A stretch of 20,444 nucleotides of DNA, taken from positions 1-20,444 of the forward strand of contig DOMV01000137.1 in the NCBI GenBank assembly GCA_003509805.1, in the 5' to 3' direction. Source of the DNA: Planctomycetaceae bacterium (lineage in GTDB: Bacteria > Planctomycetota > Planctomycetia > Pirellulales > Thermoguttaceae). Under the pieces are notes generated by a model. It made no database searches, had not been told where the DNA came from, and saw only the letters and a list, made by a program, of their open reading frames with translations. Positions 7,202 to 14,200 of the stretch are shown in pieces. Position 1 is the first letter of the stretch; every line of letters starts with the position of its first letter. A program made the translations under genes and the position numbers.

Positions 7202-7285
7202 TCAACATGATTTTTGAAACATACCATCCGGGACGGTCGAATTCTCCGGCCGTACCGCCTGATTATCCGTACGAACCGGAAAAAC

Positions 7286-7885
7286 TCACTTTGCCGGTTT
7301 GGTCTGCATCGTTTCGATCACGTTGTCGATGAGGCCGTATTCGCAGGCTTCGGTCGCCGACAGGAACCGGTCGCGATCGGTGTCTTTCTCGATTTTCCCG
7401 ATCGAGTGTCCCGTATGTTTGAGCAGTATCCGGTTGATTTTTTCCTTGACGAGGGCGAATTCCTTCGCGTGAATCATGATTTCCTCGGCGGTTCCCTCCA
7501 TGCCGCCCAGCGGTTGGTGGATCATGATCCGGGAGTTCGGCAACGCGAACCGTTTCCCTTTCGCCCCGGCCGTGAGCAGGACCGCCCCCATCGAGGCGCA
7601 TTGACCGATGCAATAGGTCGCGACATCGCAGCCGATGAACTGCATCGTGTCGTAAATCGCGAGTCCCGCGCTGACGCTACCGCCCGGCGAGTTGATGTAC
7701 AAATGCACGTCGGCCGTCGGATCGTCGCTGTGCAGGAAAAGGAGCTGCGCGACGACGGCGTTGGCGACCTCGTCGTTGACCCCGGTTCCAAGGAAAATGA
7801 TCCGGTCCTTGAGCAACCGGCTGTAAATGTCCATCGCCCGCTCTTCGCGACCGCTTTTTTCTATGACGTAAGGAATTAAAGGCAT
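7286..7885 (-). CDS. clpP2: ATP-dependent Clp protease proteolytic subunit (second paralogue)
   Basis: The 199-residue serine peptidase of family S14 would form the barrel-shaped tetradecamer that degrades proteins fed by ClpX or ClpA/C. The catalytic triad is complete: Ser98 in GQCASMGA, His123 in RIMIHQPLGG, Asp172 in DTDRDRF. The oxyanion and handle segments (YINSPGGSVSAGLAIYDTM) are canonical. It is closer to the E. coli type at the Ser site (ASMGA) than its paralogue at 9251. The start ATG at 7885 lacks a clear ribosome site. It lies 36 bases after the DUF5615 gene and probably shares its transcript. The number 2 is a local label. Confidence 0.93.
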   Translation of the reverse strand: MPLIPYVIEKSGREERAMDIYSRLLKDRIIFLGTGVNDEVANAVVAQLLFLHSDDPTADVHLYINSPGGSVSAGLAIYDTMQFIGCDVATYCIGQCASMGAVLLTAGAKGKRFALPNSRIMIHQPLGGMEGTAEEIMIHAKEFALVKEKINRILLKHTGHSIGKIEKDTDRDRFLSATEACEYGLIDNVIETMQTKPAK

Positions 7886-7921
7886 TATCTGTTTCGTGAA
7901 TAGTGGCTGGTTTACCTGATT

Positions 7922-8185
7922 CTAATCCAAAATGCGCGGTTCGGATTGCCGCACCGGCCTCAATACGATCAAGCCCGGTTGGTTATGTGGCGGAAAATGA
8001 CGAATATCAGCAAAATCCAAGTCCGAGGTTATCAAAATTCTCTGCTCAAGCCGACATGCTTCTGCAATGTCTTCATCTACCGAACCTCCCAAATTTTCAT
8101 CGTTTACGGAATGAACGTCATGTCCCAGAGTATTCAATACCTCTTTGGCGGATTCCGGGATATTTTCGTCAAGTTTGAAACGCAT
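7922..8185 (-). CDS. DUF5615 PIN-like toxin-type protein, short at the C-terminus
   Basis: From the ATG at 8185 (AGGTG site four bases upstream) the product is 87 residues. It shows the DUF5615 pattern: an N-terminal acidic LDENIP (residues 4-9), GHDV then a D-E pair, a SVDEDIAEAC helix, ILITSDLDFADIRHFPP with the second acidic cluster, and PGLIVLRP. In this PIN-like fold the Asp residues would bind metal for RNA cleavage. The family is often ~110 residues with one more helix after IVLR; here the frame stops 11 residues after that point, so the protein may be truncated. It follows a DUF433 gene, the usual antitoxin-like partner, in the usual order. Confidence 0.75.
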   Translation of the reverse strand: MRFKLDENIPESAKEVLNTLGHDVHSVNDENLGGSVDEDIAEACRLEQRILITSDLDFADIRHFPPHNQPGLIVLRPVRQSEPRILD

Positions 8186-8303
8186 GGTCACCTGTATTAT
8201 AGACCCGCGAATAAATTTTGACCCGTTGGTCGAGCCGTCCCTGCGTGCTGTATGGTTGAAATACGGCGCGGCTTCCTTCGGCGCCGCTACGTTCAAATTT
8301 TAT
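8186..8303 (-). promoter_or_regulatory. spacer between DUF433 and DUF5615 genes, with a possible promoter
   Basis: DUF433/DUF5615 genes usually abut, but here 118 bases separate them. On the minus strand a perfect TATAAT (plus 8196-8201) lies 10 bases before the DUF5615 start, with only a poor -35 (GGGTCA) 17 bases upstream. A start there would give an almost leaderless mRNA. A GC hairpin (CGGCGC/GCGCCG) also lies in the spacer. An open frame runs through from 8296 but has no family match in that part. Confidence 0.3.
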
Positions 8304-8540
8304 TCACAGATCAGTAAGCTGTATGGTTTGCTCGCTCGCCAAATCAGCGGCATAACTCATCGCGGCCTGTATGTCCTCCTTCGTCAGGACCGGATAATTC
8401 TTGAGGATGGCGGTTTCGTCAACGCCTTCAGCAAGGTTATCCAAAATCGCCGAAACCATGATCCGTGTTCCTTGAATGCAGGCCCTGCCATGACATATCG
8501 CAGGGTCGCTTGATATTCGTTCCGACAACATCAAAGTCAT
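8304..8540 (-). CDS. DUF433 antitoxin-like protein
   Basis: The 78-residue protein carries the DUF433 pattern: RISSDPAICHGRACIQGTRI (residues 8-27), VSAILDNLAEGVDETAIL, and NYPVLTKEDIQAAMSYAADL. The fold is a small winged/helix-turn-helix type seen in VapB-like antitoxins paired with DUF5615 or PIN proteins; it is expected to bind the toxin and autoregulate. The ATG at 8540 overlaps the TGA of the upstream secreted-protein gene (shared ATGA), which suggests translational coupling. An AAGGA site lies about eight bases before the start. A longer frame from a GTG at 8639 lies inside the upstream gene and is not supported. Confidence 0.82.
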   Translation of the reverse strand: MTLMLSERISSDPAICHGRACIQGTRIMVSAILDNLAEGVDETAILKNYPVLTKEDIQAAMSYAADLASEQTIQLTDL

Positions 8541-9148
8541 TCCGCATTTTCCTTCTTTTCCGGCGTTCCCCGGGCGATGATTTCCAGCGTTTTCGCGATT
8601 TCCGTCACGCTTTCCTTTTTGCCGTACAATAAAATCCACGCACCCTCGGGCGAGTCAATATCTTTACCCTGGTAAATCGTCGAGATCGAAACGTCATTCG
8701 AAAGCTGCCGGATGAGAGGCATAAGCTGGGCATACATTGCGGACTGTAACACAACTTCACTGTCCACATCTCCGAAAGACGGATCCTGTTGCGGGTCGCT
8801 TTTCCCGTCCAGCGCGGCAGCCAAGGCGAGATAAACAAACTGGGCAAACGGGAATTTGTCCGCCGGAAAATACACGGCCCTGGCAATACGTTTCGGCGCG
8901 GGCGCCGTTCTCCAAGTATCCGCCTTTTTGACAGACTTTTTCGCAGGTTTATTCGTTGTCGTTTTTTTCCAAGGTTCCACCTTGGCGGGTTGACGCGGCG
9001 TTGTCTTCGCCGGTTCGCGGGCCGACTTGCCGGTCGGTTTTAGGTCGGAAAATTGCGCGACGGCCACTTGCGAGACGGCCACTTGCGAGACGAGCAACGC
9101 GGTCAGAACCAGCAGGCCCCAAAACGAGAACAATGTCCATTTTTTCAT
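8537..9148 (-). CDS. secreted protein of unknown function
   Basis: The 203-residue product starts with a clear signal peptide (MKKWTLFSFWGLLVLTALLV) and a probable cut after AVA (before QFSDLK). A lysine/proline/threonine-rich linker (residues ~36-85) is followed by a compact C-terminal domain (from ARAVYFPADKFPF) with a helical region and the segments AMYAQLMPLIRQLSND and GAWILLYGKKESVTEIAKTL. I do not recognise the domain. A GGAG site lies eight bases before the ATG. The gene sits between clpP1 and the DUF433 gene and overlaps the latter by four bases. A 15-bp duplication inside the signal-peptide region gives SQVAVSQVAVAQ. Confidence 0.72.
   Translation of the reverse strand: MKKWTLFSFWGLLVLTALLVSQVAVSQVAVAQFSDLKPTGKSAREPAKTTPRQPAKVEPWKKTTTNKPAKKSVKKADTWRTAPAPKRIARAVYFPADKFPFAQFVYLALAAALDGKSDPQQDPSFGDVDSEVVLQSAMYAQLMPLIRQLSNDVSISTIYQGKDIDSPEGAWILLYGKKESVTEIAKTLEIIARGTPEKKENAE
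9059..9088 (-). repeat. 15-bp tandem duplication in a signal peptide
   Basis: Two identical copies of GACGGCCACTTGCGA on the plus strand (9059-9073, 9074-9088) encode the repeated SQVAV in the secreted protein, next to the predicted cleavage site. The exact identity suggests recent slippage. Confidence 0.85.
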
Positions 9149-9170
9149 GATTTCGGCTCCAAAAGTTTTG

Positions 9171-9188
9171 AAAAAACACGAATCCGTG
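9171..9188 (-). terminator. weak terminator-like hairpin after clpP1
   Basis: On the minus strand CACG-GATT-CGTG is followed directly by six T. The stem is only four pairs, so any termination would be partial. It lies ~65 bases after the clpP1 stop and before the secreted-protein gene. Confidence 0.3.
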
Positions 9189-9250
9189 GTGCAAGCCGGT
9201 TTTTCATCAGGACTTACGCCAATATGCCACGTTCTCTTCCGACCGTTGTT

Positions 9251-9886
9251 TCATTCTTCCTTGTCGTTTTCCAACGCAGTTTTTCGAAGGATGTCGTCGA
9301 CCACCCCGTAGGCTTTCGCTTCCTCCGCGCTGAGATAAAAGTCGCGATCGGTATCCTTGGCGATTTCCTCGACGGGTTTGTCGGTATGGAACGACAGGAT
9401 GCCGTTGAGCATTTCGCGATCCTTGAGGATTTGCTGCGCCTGGATTTCGATATCGGAAACCTGGCCGCCGACATTTCCCCACGGTTGGTGCATCATGACC
9501 TTCGCGTGAGGCAGGGCGAAACGTTTCCCTTTGGTTCCACCGGCCAAGAGAATCGAACCGCCGCTCGCGGCAAGACCGACGCAATAGGTGGCGACGGGGC
9601 AACTTAAAATCTGCATCGTATCGTAAATGGCCAAGGTCGCGGTAACGCTTCCGCCCGGAGAGTTGATATAGAAATGAATATCTTTGCGTCGGTTTTCACT
9701 CTGCAAATAAAGCAGTTTCATGACCAATTCGTTCGCCGTTTCGTTTGAAATGACGCCCTGTAGGAAGATGATCCGGTTTTCCAGGAGTAGATCGCCGAGC
9801 GTCATGCTTCGTTGGCGCTGGTAATCGCGGTAGTTTGCCTGCGGTTCGGCGATCGGCCGGATGAAATCGTGCATATTCATGTTCAT
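9251..9886 (-). CDS. clpP1: ATP-dependent Clp protease proteolytic subunit (first paralogue)
   Basis: The 211-residue S14 peptidase has the complete triad: Ser108 in GLAASGGS, His133 in KVMMHQPWG, Asp182 in DTDRDFY. The Ser site reads AASGG instead of the common AASMG, and the N-terminus has ~27 extra polar residues (HDFIRPIAEPQANYRDYQRQ). These features suit the divergent ClpP1-type partner that forms mixed rings with ClpP2 in some bacteria; that is an inference here. The start may be either ATG at 9886, 9880 or 9874. It has its own promoter (9931-9959) and follows tig, which ends at a terminator. The number 1 is a local label based on order. Confidence 0.92.
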   Translation of the reverse strand: MNMNMHDFIRPIAEPQANYRDYQRQRSMTLGDLLLENRIIFLQGVISNETANELVMKLLYLQSENRRKDIHFYINSPGGSVTATLAIYDTMQILSCPVATYCVGLAASGGSILLAGGTKGKRFALPHAKVMMHQPWGNVGGQVSDIEIQAQQILKDREMLNGILSFHTDKPVEEIAKDTDRDFYLSAEEAKAYGVVDDILRKTALENDKEE

Positions 9887-9930
9887 AATCGATATTCAGG
9901 AATCCAGTGTGGGGAAAATTGAGCCGGTCC

Positions 9931-9959
9931 ATTGTCCGAAGAATCCGCTTCGAGGTCAA
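9931..9959 (-). promoter_or_regulatory. sigma-70-type promoter of clpP1
   Basis: On the minus strand TTGACC (plus 9954-9959), 17-base spacer, GACAAT (plus 9931-9936). The expected start near 9925 gives a leader of ~40 bases. It lies between the tig terminator and clpP1. Confidence 0.55.
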
Positions 9960-10013
9960 GGCCGGTTTGCGGAAAAAACACGAAATATTCGTTTTCAACA
10001 AAAAACGGGCGAC

Positions 10014-10042
10014 AAAAAAAACGACCGACGTTGCGTCGGTCG
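10014..10042 (-). terminator. rho-independent terminator of tig
   Basis: On the minus strand a perfect 9-base stem, CGACCGACG and CGTCGGTCG with a 3-base loop, is followed by eight T. It lies ~200 bases after the tig stop, beyond a family 1 repeat, and separates tig from clpP1. Confidence 0.88.
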
Positions 10043-10047
10043 CCAAG

Positions 10048-10199
10048 ATATACTGGAAACGCGATGAAAACGGACACTTTGGTCACGTCTGCCTGCCGCA
10101 CTCACCCACCCCTAACGGCTGTTCGTATAATGACATAAACGGATCGTTCGAGCGGCAGGCGCCTGTGCGCGGGAGGATTATCAGGCCGTTTACGGTATA
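10048..10199 (+). repeat. family 1 palindromic repeat (MITE-like), full copy
   Basis: It starts TATACTGGAAACGCGATG, ends GGCCGTTTACGGTATA, and has both inner arms (GCCTGCCGC, GCGGCAGGC) and a TATAAT box. Compared with the copy at 11944 it lacks about ten bases after the second arm. It lies between the tig stop codon and the tig terminator, so it is transcribed as part of the tig mRNA. Confidence 0.85.
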
Positions 10200-10244
10200 A
10201 GAAAGAGACATCCCTGTGTTTGGTAGAGGTGGTCGGGCCGTCGA

Positions 10245-11774
10245 TTATTTTCTCGCGTTCGGATCAATCATCCGTTTTTCAATTTGTTCGCGATTCACCG
10301 CCTTCAGGTCCTCCTCGTCGACTTCGGCAATGTCAGCCTCCGAACCACCAACGGCCAAATCGACGGCTTCGTCCTGCGCTTCCTCGAAGTCGAACGGCAC
10401 TTCGGTGAACTTGGCGTTTTCCAGAATCAGCGCCAGCACTTTCCGCTCGATAACCTGGTTTCGCAAAATGTCCATGTCGCCCTGTTTCTCCAGTTGAGCC
10501 CGCACACGCCGCGGCGTCATTCCGCTTTGCGAGGCAATCAGGGCGATCTCCAAATCATAATCCTGCTGGGTTTCCTCGATTTGCTCGACTTCGGCAATAC
10601 GTTCCAGGATAAAATGCTCCTTGAGGGCTTGGGCCGTGGAGGCGGCACTGTTTTGACGCAGGATATTCAACTGCGTCTGGATCGCTTCATCCGGGTAACC
10701 GCTTCGTTTCAGCTCCAGGATAACGCGGCGCAACTCCCTTTCAGATTGGCGCTTAAGCAATCCTTGCGGAAGATCCCAATTCGCGGCCACGGTCAGTTTT
10801 TCGGTAATCTGGCGTCTCGCCCTGCGGTTTTGCTCATGCTCCAATTGCCGTTTGAGAATGTCGAGGACGGCGTCACGGAAATCACCGACGTTTTCAAACC
10901 CGCCCAATTGTTCAAGCAATTCCTTGTTCAATTCCGGCATGACCATCCGGTTCACTTCCGATACTTCGAAAGAGACCGCAACGGTTTTGCCGCGAAGATC
11001 AGGATTGGCCGTATCGTCGCTGATAACCAGTTCCGTTTGCCGCGTTTCGCCCGGAAGCACGCCGGCCATCAATTTGTCGAACTCCCGGATGGAACCATCG
11101 TGGAACGAAAGGGTCGAGCGAATACGGATCGTTTCGTTTTTAGCGGAGGAAAGCGTATTTCCCTCGTGCGAAAAAGTGATCGTTGTCGTGATATAATCGC
11201 CCGATTCGGCGGGCCCTTCCTTTTTTTCCAATTTTCCCGAAGAGGCCAGGATACGTTCCACCGCCTGGTCGATGTCGGCGGCGCCGAATTCACGAACCGG
11301 CTTCTCGATGGCAATGCCTTTCCAATCCGGCAGATCGAATTCCGGGCGCACCTCAAGGCTGAACTCGAAGACGAACGGCCCCTCCTCGGGAAGAAGGAGC
11401 GTGGCATAATCGAGATCAGGCTCGCTGATCGGGGTCAGGGAAGGGTCGTCGTTGATTTTTCCGAGGGCGTCGAGAACGAGAGAACTTTTCACGCGCTCGG
11501 CGACTTCTTTTCGAAAACGTTTTTCCACAAGCGCCCTGGGAGCCTTCCCGCTACGAAAGCCCGGGACGTATGCCGATTCGGCCAACTCGTCGAATTCGTT
11601 CGTGAAGTAGCGGTCGATTTCCGCACGGTCAATCGAAACCTTAATACGTCGTTCGCAAGCACTTACCTCTTGAATGTCGGACGAAATCTTCAAATCGGGA
11701 GCGGTGTCTTCCGCAACCTGTTCGGCATGATCGTTCTGTTCGTTCGTGTTGGCGTTTTGTTCCGTGGAAGACAT
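10245..11774 (-). CDS. tig: trigger factor (ribosome-associated chaperone, prolyl isomerase)
   Basis: The 509-residue protein binds at the ribosome exit tunnel and folds nascent chains. The ribosome-docking signature GFRSGKAPR is at residues 72-80. The PPIase (FKBP-like) domain follows at about 185-275 (GDYITTTITF ... FDKLMAGVLPGE), and the C-terminal helical chaperone arms run to about 460. It is longer than the ~430 residues of E. coli: ~28 polar residues are added at the N-terminus (MSSTEQNANTNEQNDHAEQV) and an acidic tail at the C-terminus (EVDEEDLKAVNREQIEKRM). The ATG at 11774 is chosen because the polar extension and docking domain follow; the frame continues upstream to 11924 without family similarity. 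No clear ribosome site is seen. Gene order tig-clpP1 matches many bacteria. Confidence 0.92.
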   Translation of the reverse strand: MSSTEQNANTNEQNDHAEQVAEDTAPDLKISSDIQEVSACERRIKVSIDRAEIDRYFTNEFDELAESAYVPGFRSGKAPRALVEKRFRKEVAERVKSSLVLDALGKINDDPSLTPISEPDLDYATLLLPEEGPFVFEFSLEVRPEFDLPDWKGIAIEKPVREFGAADIDQAVERILASSGKLEKKEGPAESGDYITTTITFSHEGNTLSSAKNETIRIRSTLSFHDGSIREFDKLMAGVLPGETRQTELVISDDTANPDLRGKTVAVSFEVSEVNRMVMPELNKELLEQLGGFENVGDFRDAVLDILKRQLEHEQNRRARRQITEKLTVAANWDLPQGLLKRQSERELRRVILELKRSGYPDEAIQTQLNILRQNSAASTAQALKEHFILERIAEVEQIEETQQDYDLEIALIASQSGMTPRRVRAQLEKQGDMDILRNQVIERKVLALILENAKFTEVPFDFEEAQDEAVDLAVGGSEADIAEVDEEDLKAVNREQIEKRMIDPNARK

Positions 11775-11943
11775 AAAATCAATCGACGTAAAAGGGTTCG
11801 AAATGATACGACCGGCACCCGAATCGCGGTTTCCGCTCCAAAACGTGTCGTCAAGAAAGAAAAAACCAGCACCACCGCGCCGGACCGCTTTGCCGAGCAG
11901 CCGCTCCCAAAACGCCCTGACCACAAGAAGTACTGGACCGAGT

Positions 11944-12105
11944 TATACCGGAAACGCGATGAAAATGGACATTTGGTCAAGTCTGCCTGCCGCACTCACT
12001 CGACTCTAACTTCTGTTTGTATAATGACATAAACGGATCGTTCGAGCGGCAGGCGGTTATGTGCGGGACTGTGCGCGGGAACAGTTTCATGCCGTTTACG
12101 GTATA
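11944..12105 (+). repeat. family 1 palindromic repeat (MITE-like), full copy
   Basis: It starts TATACCGGAAACGCGATG and ends GCCGTTTACGGTATA. Here the two ends are the most alike of all copies: TATACCGGAAACGCGATGA against TATACCGTAAACGGCATGA. Both inner arms and TATAAT are present. Its right end overlaps, by TA, the start of a family 2 fragment, so the two are joined at a TATA. Confidence 0.87.
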
Positions 12106-12134
12106 TACCGAAGCCGGTTGGATTGCCGACAAAA
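12104..12134 (+). repeat. family 2 repeat fragment next to tRNA-Gly
   Basis: TATACCGAAGCCGGTTGG followed by ATTGCCGACAAAA matches the left end of the family 2 copy at 14536. The fragment stops one base before the 3' end of the tRNA gene and is joined on its other side to a family 1 copy. Confidence 0.6.
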
Positions 12135-12135
12135 G

Positions 12136-12208
12136 AGCGGGCGAACGGGTTCGAACCGTCGACAACGACGTTGGCAACGTCGTGCTCTACCAACTGAGCT
12201 ACGCCCGC
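12136..12208 (-). tRNA. tRNA-Gly(GCC)
   Basis: The cloverleaf is complete on the minus strand: acceptor GCGGGCG paired with CGCCCGC, D-arm GCTC/GAGC with the AGTTGGTA loop, anticodon arm CGACG/CGTCG with loop TTGCCAA (anticodon GCC), five-base variable loop, and T-arm GACGG/CCGTT with loop TTCGAAC. The discriminator is U73, as usual for tRNA-Gly. CCA is not encoded. A strong promoter lies ~90 bases upstream. Confidence 0.96.
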
Positions 12209-12294
12209 GGAATTCGGATGAACGCCGTGAAAACACCGTGTGGTAAAAACCATGGTAGAACCGTGGCAAAAACCCCCGCACCCGACGAAACGCC

Positions 12295-12322
12295 ATTATA
12301 GGACGTTTTAATTTTAATGCAA
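12295..12322 (-). promoter_or_regulatory. strong promoter of tRNA-Gly
   Basis: On the minus strand TTGCAT (plus 12317-12322), 16-base spacer, perfect TATAAT (plus 12295-12300). The AT-rich spacer and a start near 12288 give a leader of ~80 bases. That leader contains repeated GGTTTTT...CCAC(A)CGG blocks of unknown role. Confidence 0.7.
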
Positions 12323-12404
12323 GAGAGGCCGATTCAAAAAAAGATGAGAAAAAGGTTGTTCCGGTCCTTTTTTGAAGCCGGATCGTTTTGGCGGGCCTTT
12401 TCCG

Positions 12405-12433
12405 TTGACAGGTCGATCGTGAAGGTGTAGATT
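12405..12433 (+). promoter_or_regulatory. sigma-70-type promoter of the FHA gene
   Basis: TTGACA (12405-12410), 17-base spacer, TAGATT (12428-12433). The expected start near 12440 leaves a leader of ~130 bases before the ATG at 12568. It diverges from the tRNA promoter. Confidence 0.55.
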
Positions 12434-12567
12434 GTCCCCGTATGGGGGCGGAGTTCGAGTCGGCAATCGTGCGGTTTTCCGAAAGTGGCTTTACGGGGCG
12501 AACGGGATGGCCGTGGTTTCGGCGGCTCGCGTCTTTTCGCCTTATTCCGGGATTACAGGGTCGAATC

Positions 12568-12999
12568 ATGCAACTGAAAATCTACATCTCCATCGACGAT
12601 GAACTTCGCGCAACACGTGTCGTATCAACGCCTTGCACGATCGGACGCAGCAAAAATCTCGCATTGACCATTTCGCACCCGGCGGTAAGCCGCAAGCATT
12701 GTGAATTGGTCGAAGAAGGGGGCCGATTATTTTTGTCCGATCACGGGTCGCTTAACGGAACCGTTTACAAGGGGAAGATGGTGGAAGGCAAGATACCCTT
12801 GGAGGTCGACGACACTTTTTCCATCGGCGAAATCCAGTTGCGTGTCGAGTTATGCGTCGAAAAGACGTCCGATTCGTCCCTTCCCGGGGTGGGAAACCCC
12901 GCAGGCGGGAACGAAACGGATGACACCGCCAATACCGTGATCGACATCCCGGAACCGAACCGTTCCAACAACGACGATTTGCGTTTGATGGACGATTAG
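12568..12999 (+). CDS. FHA-domain phosphothreonine-binding protein
   Basis: The 143-residue protein is almost entirely one forkhead-associated domain, which binds phosphothreonine peptides and links Ser/Thr kinase signalling to partner proteins. All signature residues are present: GRS (26-28), SRKH (41-44) and SLNGT (61-65). After residue ~100 comes a polar, acidic tail (from TSDSSLPG to DDLRLMDD) with TxxTVID, which could hold a phosphorylation site. The ATG at 12568 is chosen over an upstream ATG at 12442 because the FHA fold starts right after it and a CAGGG site lies seven bases before it. Its kinase is not in the window. It is convergent with flagellin; a family 2 repeat lies between them. 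Confidence 0.9.
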   Translation: MQLKIYISIDDELRATRVVSTPCTIGRSKNLALTISHPAVSRKHCELVEEGGRLFLSDHGSLNGTVYKGKMVEGKIPLEVDDTFSIGEIQLRVELCVEKTSDSSLPGVGNPAGGNETDDTANTVIDIPEPNRSNNDDLRLMDD

Positions 13000-13116
13000 A
13001 CTGAAAGCCATTGAAATTTCCCGAAGCCGACGATTCAGGAGCCTGCCCATCGGAAGTAACACTGCTCGGAGGATAAACGGGCTGTGTTTGCCAGCGACTC
13101 AACCGACTTCGGTATA
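12999..13116 (-). repeat. family 2 palindromic repeat (MITE-like), full copy
   Basis: In reverse complement it starts TATACCGAAGTCGGTTGAG, contains AAACACAGCCCGT, and ends CGGCTTCGGGAAATTTCAA plus TGGCTTTCAG. It aligns over its whole length with the copy at 14536-14664. It begins at the FHA stop codon and fills the gap between two convergent genes, where it could act as a transcription stop in both directions. Confidence 0.8.
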
Positions 13117-13209
13117 GACCTGTTCCGTAACCACGCTGCGCGCGGGAGACGGTTTTCGAAAAGTCCGATCGAAGCGCAAGCGAAAATGGTGCGCGGAAAC
13201 CCGGGAGCA

Positions 13210-14082
13210 TCATCCGAGCAGGGAGGCGATGTCGGCCCGCGACTGGTTGGCGATCGAGGCGACCCGGGCCCCGACTCCCATCAGTATCTGGTCGCGGACC
13301 CTGTTCGAAGCCGCCATCGCGAAATCGACATTCCGGATCATTCCTTCCGCCGCGGTCGTTTGGACGATATTCTCCTCAAGCGCCTTGATATTGGTGTCGA
13401 AGGTATATTTCCGGGTCGCCCCGACGGCTCCCCGTTGCATCGAAACCTGCGAAAGAGCGGACTTGAGAATGCTCTCGGCCATCGCCGGATTCGTTGCCAA
13501 CGACGCCTCGCCGCCGCTTCGAAGCTGGTACAGCAACCCCTGTTCGCCTCCCAGGTGCGTCGTGCTCATACCGGCAATCGGGACGTTCACCTGCCCCTGC
13601 GCGTTGACATCGGAACCGATCTGGTAGGTCGCGCCGCCGTTGGAAACGCTCCGGGAACCGTCGATCAGCCTGTTGCCGAGAAACCGGGTCGTGTTCGCGA
13701 TCCGGTCGATCGAGTTCAGGATCGCATCCATCTGCTGCTGGTTCGCCTGAATCTGTTGAGGGCTCATCGCACCCGTGTTGGCCGCCTCAACCGCCAGTCC
13801 GCGGGCTTCGGTGAGGAGCGAACTGATCTGGCCCATCGCGCCGTCGGCGACGGACAGGGTGATGTCCGCCATCTCGGTATTGCGAGCCGCCCGATTCATT
13901 GCGACGATGTCGCTTCGCATTTGTTCGGAAGCGATCAGCCCGGCCGGATCGTCTTTGGCCGAATTGATCCGGTAACCCGTTGCCAACTGCTTCGTCGTCT
14001 CCGTCAATCGGGCGGCGGTCGCCTGGAGATTCCGGTTGGCAATCATACTTGAAAGGTCTGTATTGATGTAAAGTCCCGCCAT
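13210..14082 (-). CDS. fliC: flagellin
   Basis: The 290-residue protein is the filament subunit, exported through the flagellar type III apparatus. The conserved N-terminal D0/D1 helices are clear (INTDLSSMIANRNL, LATGYRINSAKDDPAG, MADITLSVADGAMGQI), as is the C-terminal D1/D0 part (TFDTNIKALEENI, ANQSRADIASLLG). The middle is short, with little or no D2/D3. The ATG at 14082 is chosen because MAGLYINTDLS matches family starts; the frame runs on upstream to 14229 without similarity. No strong ribosome site is seen. It stands alone, without FliD, FliS or CsrA neighbours. Its promoter is at 14201-14229. The gene symbol is by family. Confidence 0.92.
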   Translation of the reverse strand: MAGLYINTDLSSMIANRNLQATAARLTETTKQLATGYRINSAKDDPAGLIASEQMRSDIVAMNRAARNTEMADITLSVADGAMGQISSLLTEARGLAVEAANTGAMSPQQIQANQQQMDAILNSIDRIANTTRFLGNRLIDGSRSVSNGGATYQIGSDVNAQGQVNVPIAGMSTTHLGGEQGLLYQLRSGGEASLATNPAMAESILKSALSQVSMQRGAVGATRKYTFDTNIKALEENIVQTTAAEGMIRNVDFAMAASNRVRDQILMGVGARVASIANQSRADIASLLG

Positions 14083-14200
14083 AATAATGATTACATCCGA
14101 TGTGCGCCCGTTGAAACGATAAAACGCCGACAAACAACCATAGCGACCAAGGATAGAGCACTCAGGAATACCGTCCAGATTACACCTCGTTACCAAGCCC

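Noticed and set aside
10284..12032. A 582-codon open frame on the plus strand opposite tig
   Set aside because: It is the antisense of trigger factor, has no family motifs, and runs on into a repeat. The minus-strand frame has a clear conserved product.
11944..12304. Small frames within and around family 1 copies that give similar peptides (MYNDINGSFERQA type)
   Set aside because: The similarity comes from the repeat DNA. The frames break in other copies.
12442..12567. An N-terminal extension of the FHA protein from an upstream ATG
   Set aside because: The extra 42 residues have no family similarity and no ribosome site, while the ATG at 12568 has one and directly precedes the FHA fold.
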